From: Heliocidaris erythrogramma
Lineage: Eukaryota; Echinodermata; Echinoidea; Camarodonta; Echinometridae
Length of the DNA: 64,000 bases
Direction of reading: 5' to 3'
NCBI GenBank assembly: GCA_025617745.1
Contig: CM046853.1
Coordinates: 32,167,313 to 32,231,312, forward strand
The notes under the pieces: model-generated
Seen by the model: only the letters and a program-made list of their open reading frames with translations
Databases searched by the model: none
What the model was told of the DNA's origin: nothing
Made by a program: the position numbers and the translations under genes
Shown: piece by piece, positions 59,301 through 64,000 of the stretch
Layout of the letters: each line of letters begins with the position of its first letter
Position numbering within the stretch: the first letter of the stretch is position 1

Positions 59301-59636
59301 AAAATTAAATAAAACTATAAAAAACCTAAAAGGGACTTATGAGTAGACCAATTTCGCATTTTCATGTTGTCCTTCATACTGTTGTTCATACTGTTGACCT
59401 ATAGAAAATGCCAGGTAAAATTCTTTGAGATTGATGTGATACTATCTAGCTGTACACAGATTATTTTTTAAGGTGATTGGTACACTTTAATTGAATTGAT
59501 ATGACAGACTTACTGGCATCTTCATGTGGTGTATAAGCTCCCATCCTTTTTCTCCTCCGCCATACGATGACAGCTACGACAACGATGACGACAATAATGA
59601 AGAGAATACAGGCAACAGATACCGTCAGTTTGGGGA
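56315..59636 (-). CDS. Type I membrane receptor, transmembrane and cytoplasmic part (partial)
   Basis: Three exons, 59514-59636, 58432-58582 and 56315-56390, are connected by phase 1 and phase 2 GT/AG introns. They give 115 residues before TAA. The first exon encodes PKLTVSVACILFIIVVIVVV then AVIVW, a strong transmembrane helix. The stop-transfer sequence RRRKR and a Ser/Thr/Glu-rich tail of about 85 residues follow. The protein ends FKNPLYADIVI. NPLY is an NPxY motif that binds PTB adaptors, and YADI is a YxxI motif. The combination recalls engulfment and scavenger receptors such as CED-1/Draper/MEGF10 or LRP tails, but identity cannot be set without the ectodomain. The TM exon is entered in phase 1 and no upstream exon was found up to 60.4 kb. 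Partial at its 5' side. Confidence 0.75.
56500..57015. repeat. ATT microsatellites around inverted TTAAGGCGAA repeats
   Basis: ATT/ATC trinucleotide runs (56500-56575 and 56935-57010) flank two related blocks. The first (56588-56740) folds on itself: GCGACTTAAGGCGAATCC with its complement GGATTCGCCTTAA...AAGTCGCA. The second (about 56795-56930) is a diverged copy. Confidence 0.75.
57016..57635. other. Receptor gene intron, no recognised feature
   Basis: AT-rich. The plus-strand 67-codon frame at 57352-57555 has no support. Confidence 0.5.
57636..58099. mobile_element. TTAA-flanked MITE (family D, copy 2)
   Basis: It matches 4425-4822, with TTAA at 57636-57639 and 58096-58099. A 101-bp palindromic MITE has inserted in it (57676-57776). 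Confidence 0.75.
57676..57776. mobile_element. 101-bp palindromic hAT-like MITE, second copy
   Basis: The same family as 2145-2242, in the opposite orientation. An exact 8-bp duplication, gtgaaaag, lies at 57668-57675 and 57777-57784. The homologous family D element has the uninterrupted site TTGTGAAAGAAACTGTCTC near 4461-4480. Confidence 0.88.
58432..58582 (-). CDS. Receptor gene cytoplasmic exon
   Basis: 151 bp, phase 1 in and phase 2 out. It encodes YVMGTVINDSPCSEQVQMSR then MSVTSTGSFNTSDERELIEE and TSPEQKQVL. It is rich in possible phosphorylation sites and has no domain I recognise. Confidence 0.72.
58803..58942. mobile_element. Palindromic MITE (GGGGAGCGTTTCATCAAG family), copy 2
   Basis: The ends CAGGGGAGTGTT and the complement of CAGGGGAGCGTT, and the inner GTTTTGTCAGTGATTTTTAC and its complement, are inverted. 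It is the same family as 23789-23925. Confidence 0.75.
59514..59636 (-). CDS. Receptor gene transmembrane exon
   Basis: 123 bp, phase 1 in and out, with an excellent acceptor (TTTCATTTCCTTCCAG) and donor (GCCA|GTAAGT). Hydrophobic span of about 23 residues, then WRRRKRMGAYTPHEDA. Confidence 0.8.
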
Positions 59637-59678
59637 CTGGAAGGAAATGAAAAAAATGCTTTTCTTATCCTGCACTGT

Positions 59679-60262
59679 TTAAAGGGAAATCCAACCTTTG
59701 TAATAATTTGATTTATGTGCAAGCAAAAAAATCAGAGAAGCAGATTGATAAACATTTTGAACAATATTGGACAAACAATACAAAAGTTGTGATTTTTGTA
59801 AGTTGTAATCACTATACATATGGGAATTTCGAATTGGCCGAGTCGGTATGATCACTGTGATATAGCGGCGGTCAACTTTTCCATTCGCTCCAACACACAA
59901 AATGACTAAAATGTCAATTTTTCAAAATGTATAACTTTGTAGGGTCTTTTTCTTTTTGGAGGACCTATAACAATGTGCTATTGCCAATATATTTTGAGTA
60001 CTGCCGCAAGGGAAAAGGCGCTCAGGAGAGAACCGGAATTTAATATCTTGGTGTACGATAAATGGGATAGTTGACGTGAACATGTCACAATCGATTCACC
60101 AAATTGCCTATTTGAAATTTGCACAGATGTAGTGATCTCATTTTTCAAACATTCGTAACTTTCTTATTCTTTGTCCGATTTCTTTCAAACATGCACTATC
60201 CTGTTTCTCTTATTTTTATGATTTCACACAAATCAGCTTCAAGTCCTTCCAACAAAAATTTC
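59679..60262. mobile_element. Probable TTAA-type foldback MITE, right end unclear
   Basis: It starts TTAAAGGGAAATCCAACC. Left text GGACAAACAATACAAAAGTT and right text (minus strand) CGGACAAAGAATAAGAAAGT are related in inverted order, like the arms of the element at 41125. The right terminal repeat was not found. Confidence 0.5.
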
Positions 60263-60511
60263 AACCCATACATTTGACAGATTATGAATTTCAATATTTG
60301 ATGTTTGGGATTCCACTAATTCTTTAATTAGTTGATCACATTCCCTTGTCTATTATATAGAAGATACTTAATACATGTTCATCTTTTTATTTCATTGCAG
60401 ACCGTGATCATTGTCATATGATCTGAGCATGCACAAAGAGACCACGTTCCTATCTATGATCACGGTGCAACGATATTGGATCAACGCCTGAGCCACATTG
60501 AAAGACTGACA
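60263..60511. other. 5' flank of the Gypsy reading frame
   Basis: The gag-pol frame is open from about 60424, after an in-frame TGA, but the first ATG is at 60512. I could not recognise a long terminal repeat, primer-binding site or target duplication here, so the element's left boundary is undefined. Confidence 0.45.
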
Positions 60512-63500
60512 ATGCCTTTCGTATCCTGCCCCATCCCTGGTTGTCACTACGCCACTCCTGACCATGATGCTGCTATTGTAGCTGCACTCATCACCACCCA
60601 CAGCGCAATACACACCTCTGGACAAGTTGCCAAGGTTGAAAAGGTCAAACGTCCTACAATTACTGCTGCTGGGTCCAGTGAGGAATGGGCCTACTTCAAG
60701 TCGAGATGGTCAGACTACGTCAAAGCCACAAAGGTATCGGGCAAAGACAGAGTTGTACAACTACTGGAATGTTGCGATGAGCCCTTACGAAAGGACCTCA
60801 CACGGTCGGCTGGTGGTAGCCTCACAAACAAATCTGAAGATGAGGTACTAGCAGCCATCAAAAAACTTGCAGTGCGTGAGGAGAATACAATGGTTGCCAG
60901 GGTCACACTACACAATATGCGTCAGGATCGGGACGAAACGGTACGCAGCTTTGGGGCTCGCCTACGTGGTCAGGCAGACATATGCAAATTCCTCATGAAA
61001 TGTCCTGGCTGCAACGCTGATGTCAACTACACCGACGCCATGATGCGAGATGAGCTCACTCGAGGTATTGCTGACCCTGAAATCCAACTCGATCTCCTTG
61101 GTTACAAGAACCAGAACATGACCCTTGAGGAGGTCTTCCAGTTCATTGAAGCCAAAGAGGCTGGCAAACGTTCAGCATCCTCACTCCTCGATTCACAGTC
61201 TGTGGATGCCACGAGCAGCATGTACAGGAAAGCCAAGCAGACAAACCTGAAAGAGAAACAGGACCTGTGCACGTACTGCGGCAAGAAGGGCCATGGTAAA
61301 ACTGCCCCAGCCAGAATCCGCAAAGCCCAGTGCCCAGCATATGGCCACAAGTGTGGACACTGTGATAAATATCACCACATGGAAGCCGTATGCCGTGGAA
61401 AAGACAAGCCCAAACACTCCAGACCCAGTGCTAAAGACGACGATGAAGGTGCCATTTTTGATGCCTTATGCACCATCCACGATGTGGAACGACTTCATGG
61501 TGGCCTACCCATCCCAATTGACCATCATGTATACGACAACCTGTCCAAAACATGGCTGAAGAAAAGGTCAGCTTCTCAACCCTTCGTTGATTTGAACATC
61601 AAAATCGTGCCTGATGACTACAAGGCACTCGGTTACAGCCTACCTTACACCACAGTAACTCGCTCTGTCCCTGCCATGGCAGACACTGGGTGCCAAAGCT
61701 GCCTTGTGGGAATAAAGGTCATTCGCCACCTCGGTTTGCATCAAACGGACCTCATCCCGGTCACCATGAGAATGCACACTGCCACCAAAGGAGGAATTAG
61801 AATTCTTGGGGCCACTATACTTCGCATCTCAGGCAAAGATGCACAGGGTCGAGTTGTTGAGACCAGGCAGATGACCTACGTTACCGACAGATCTGAAAAA
61901 TTCTTCCTTAGCAAGGAGGCCTGTATTGACCTTGGGATCATCCCAGACAGCTTCCCTATGTTGGGTGCAACACGCCAACCGGACACAGCAGCTGCCCTGC
62001 AGGAGACCTCTGAGAAGGCTTGTGACTGTCCACAGCATCAGCATCCTCCACCACCTCCCAAGGACTTGCCATTTTCTGCAACTGAAGCGAATCGTTCAAG
62101 GCTGCAGCAATACCTCTTGGACTATTACAAATCAAGCACATTCAACACATGTGAGCACCAGCCCATGCCCCTCATGGACAGCCCTCCTATCAAGCTGATG
62201 GTGGACCCTGACGCTGAACCAGTTGTGCATCACACGCCAGTACCTGTTCCTCTCCACTGGCGGGATGCCGTAAAAGCCGGATTAGATCATGATGTACAGC
62301 TAGGGGTAATAGAACCAGTCCCGATTGGTGAGCCTGTTACCTGGTGCCACAGGATGGTCGTTTGTGCAAAGAAAAACGGCAGCCCACGGCGAACTGTTGA
62401 CTTCCAAGCCCTGAATGCCCACGCCACACGGGAAACACATCATACGCCATCGCCCTTCCACCAAGCTCGGTCAGTCCCCCATGGACAGAAGAAGACAGTC
62501 TTTGATGCATGGAATGGTTATCACAGTGTGCCCATCTGCAAAGAGGACCGTCATTTGACCACATTCATTACACCTTGGGGTAGATACCGCTACAAAACGG
62601 CCCCACAAGGATACATTGCCTCAGGTGACGGGTACACAAGGCGTTATGACAAGATCGTGTCAGACATCCCAAACAAGACAAAATGCGTGGATGACGTCCT
62701 CCTTTGGGCAGACAAACTGGAAGACAGCTTCTTCCAGGCCGTCAACTGGCTTGATACTTGTGGCCGGCATGGGGTCACCCTCAAACCTGACAAATTCGTA
62801 TTCGGTGCTGATGTTGTGGAATTTGCTGGCTTTGAGATAACTTCTGACAGTGTTCGCCCATGCCAGAAATACCTGCAGGCAATTCTGGACTTCCCGACAC
62901 CCAAGACCATCACAGATGTACGCTCCTGGTTTGGGCTTGTCAACCAGGTGTCATACGCCTTCAGCATGGCTGACAAGATGCTCCCATTTCGTCAGCTCCT
63001 GAAACCCAGCACACCTTTCACATGGGATGAGACCCTCCAGAGTGCATTTGACGAATCCAAAGCAGTTATAGCCGGTGAGATCGAAGAGGGCGTCCAAATC
63101 TTTGACTCAAGCAAGCCCACGTGCCTGGCGACAGATTGGTCCAAGAATGGCATTGGCTTCTGGCTCCTTCAGAAGCACTGTGCTTGCACCCACACCGAAC
63201 CGTTCTGTTGTAGCACAGGATGGAAGATCACGCTCGTTGGTAGCAGATTCACACACCCTGCAGAATCACGCTATGCCCCTGTGGAGGGGGAGGCCCTTGC
63301 AGTCGTTGATGCATTAGACAAAGCCAGATACTTCGTACTGGGATGCAAGGACCTCATAATCGCTGTTGACCACAAGCCCCTCTTGAAGATCTTCGCTGAC
63401 CGATCCCTAGAAGACATCCCCAACCCCCGCCTGAGGAACTTGAAGGAGAAATCACTGCGATATAGGTTCCGGATGGTACATGTTCCAGGCATCAGACATC

Positions 63501-64000
63501 GGGCTACTGATTGCATTTCGCGTCACCCGACTGGTGAACCAGAAAAGCTCGTCCTCCCAGATGATCTTGCGACCATTGACTCCATGCCTAACGCACTGAC
63601 ACACTCCCCAACCCTCATGGCTGGCTTGCGCACAACAGCATCACATGTCGGCACCTTTGAGCAATGTGTCCTATCCTCTGCCACGTCTTCTTTGGATGGA
63701 CTCTGCCTGAAATCAGTCACATGGGACAGAGTCCGCACCGCCACAGCGAGTGATGAGAACATGCAGTGTCTCGTTGAACTTGTGGAGTCTGGATTGCCTG
63801 AGTTTCGCCACGAACTACCAGGGCCACTACGTGAATACTTCCAGTTCCGCAATGACCTCCACACCGTTGATGGAGTGGTGCTGTACAGGGACCGCATCAT
63901 CATTCCACCCTCTCTCAGGGATGAGGTACTGGCCCATTTACATGCGGCCCATCAAGGGGTCACGTCCATGACTGCGAGAGCTGAAGCGTCCATCTTTTGG
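60512..64000 (+). CDS. Ty3/Gypsy retrotransposon Gag-Pol (runs off the window)
   Basis: A single frame stays open for 1163 codons from ATG 60512 to the window edge with no stop or frameshift. Gag has an N-terminal C2H2-like pattern (C-x4-C-x18-H-x3-H, residues about 6-34). Near residues 255-295 there is a CxxC-x4-H...CPAxG segment and a C-x2-C-x4-H-x4-C zinc knuckle. Protease carries DTG near 61684. Reverse transcriptase has KKNGSPRRTVDFQALN and a CVDD box in place of YVDD near 62690. RNase H shows its Asp-Glu-Asp residues (ATDWSKNG, EGEALAVVDA, AVDHKPL). Integrase begins with the HxxxH half of its zinc finger at the edge. The intact frame suggests a young copy. It lies antisense to the receptor gene, probably in its intron. 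Confidence 0.9.
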   Translation, partial: MPFVSCPIPGCHYATPDHDAAIVAALITTHSAIHTSGQVAKVEKVKRPTITAAGSSEEWAYFKSRWSDYVKATKVSGKDRVVQLLECCDEPLRKDLTRSAGGSLTNKSEDEVLAAIKKLAVREENTMVARVTLHNMRQDRDETVRSFGARLRGQADICKFLMKCPGCNADVNYTDAMMRDELTRGIADPEIQLDLLGYKNQNMTLEEVFQFIEAKEAGKRSASSLLDSQSVDATSSMYRKAKQTNLKEKQDLCTYCGKKGHGKTAPARIRKAQCPAYGHKCGHCDKYHHMEAVCRGKDKPKHSRPSAKDDDEGAIFDALCTIHDVERLHGGLPIPIDHHVYDNLSKTWLKKRSASQPFVDLNIKIVPDDYKALGYSLPYTTVTRSVPAMADTGCQSCLVGIKVIRHLGLHQTDLIPVTMRMHTATKGGIRILGATILRISGKDAQGRVVETRQMTYVTDRSEKFFLSKEACIDLGIIPDSFPMLGATRQPDTAAALQETSEKACDCPQHQHPPPPPKDLPFSATEANRSRLQQYLLDYYKSSTFNTCEHQPMPLMDSPPIKLMVDPDAEPVVHHTPVPVPLHWRDAVKAGLDHDVQLGVIEPVPIGEPVTWCHRMVVCAKKNGSPRRTVDFQALNAHATRETHHTPSPFHQARSVPHGQKKTVFDAWNGYHSVPICKEDRHLTTFITPWGRYRYKTAPQGYIASGDGYTRRYDKIVSDIPNKTKCVDDVLLWADKLEDSFFQAVNWLDTCGRHGVTLKPDKFVFGADVVEFAGFEITSDSVRPCQKYLQAILDFPTPKTITDVRSWFGLVNQVSYAFSMADKMLPFRQLLKPSTPFTWDETLQSAFDESKAVIAGEIEEGVQIFDSSKPTCLATDWSKNGIGFWLLQKHCACTHTEPFCCSTGWKITLVGSRFTHPAESRYAPVEGEALAVVDALDKARYFVLGCKDLIIAVDHKPLLKIFADRSLEDIPNPRLRNLKEKSLRYRFRMVHVPGIRHRATDCISRHPTGEPEKLVLPDDLATIDSMPNALTHSPTLMAGLRTTASHVGTFEQCVLSSATSSLDGLCLKSVTWDRVRTATASDENMQCLVELVESGLPEFRHELPGPLREYFQFRNDLHTVDGVVLYRDRIIIPPSLRDEVLAHLHAAHQGVTSMTARAEASIFW

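Overview
The window looks like nuclear DNA of a marine invertebrate deuterostome, most likely an echinoderm such as a sea urchin. The evidence is short exons in long AT-rich introns with GT/AG sites, secreted scavenger-receptor and multi-EGF proteins, a Ty3/Gypsy element of a type common in marine invertebrates, L2/CR1-like LINE remnants, tRNA-derived SINEs, and a very dense load of small inverted-repeat DNA transposons. The species assignment is inference. No bacterial-style operons, rRNA genes, functional tRNA genes or CRISPR arrays were seen.

Four host genes can be built by hand with matching splice phases. (1) On the minus strand, 3642-10677: four coding exons for a secreted 272-residue protein with a signal peptide, two group-A SRCR domains and a charged tail. 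(2) On the minus strand, 20847-47101: sixteen coding exons totalling exactly 5646 nt (1881 residues) for a very large secreted EMI plus multi-EGF protein. It has a signal peptide, an EMI domain, about 38 EGF units (17 of them in one 2257-bp exon) and a Cys-containing C-terminal region of about 145 residues that I do not recognise. No transmembrane segment was found. (3) On the plus strand, about 49500-52570: a TATA-promoter gene for a 130-residue fatty-acid-binding-protein-like protein with only two coding exons. (4) On the minus strand, 56315-59636: the last three exons of a type I membrane receptor, giving a transmembrane helix, a basic stop-transfer stretch and a cytoplasmic tail ending in an NPLY-ADI motif. 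Its ectodomain lies beyond the window or beyond the retroelement.

From about 60.4 kb to the right edge runs an uninterrupted Ty3/Gypsy gag-pol reading frame on the plus strand. It has zinc knuckles, DTG protease, reverse transcriptase, RNase H and the start of integrase. It would lie antisense inside an intron of gene 4.

Most of the remaining DNA is mobile elements and their debris. At least six non-autonomous insertions have 8-bp target duplications (hAT-like) and at least five families have TTAA ends (piggyBac-like). Other material includes a tandemly duplicated Tc1-like transposase fragment, long foldback elements, a 232-bp MITE in three copies, a composite repeat carrying a 15-bp minisatellite, SINEs, LINE 3' ends, and several purine/pyrimidine tracts. 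Several insertions can be dated relative to each other because an empty or filled paralogous site lies elsewhere in the same window.

All gene models were assembled by eye from splice signals and phase continuity. No alignment or transcript was available.
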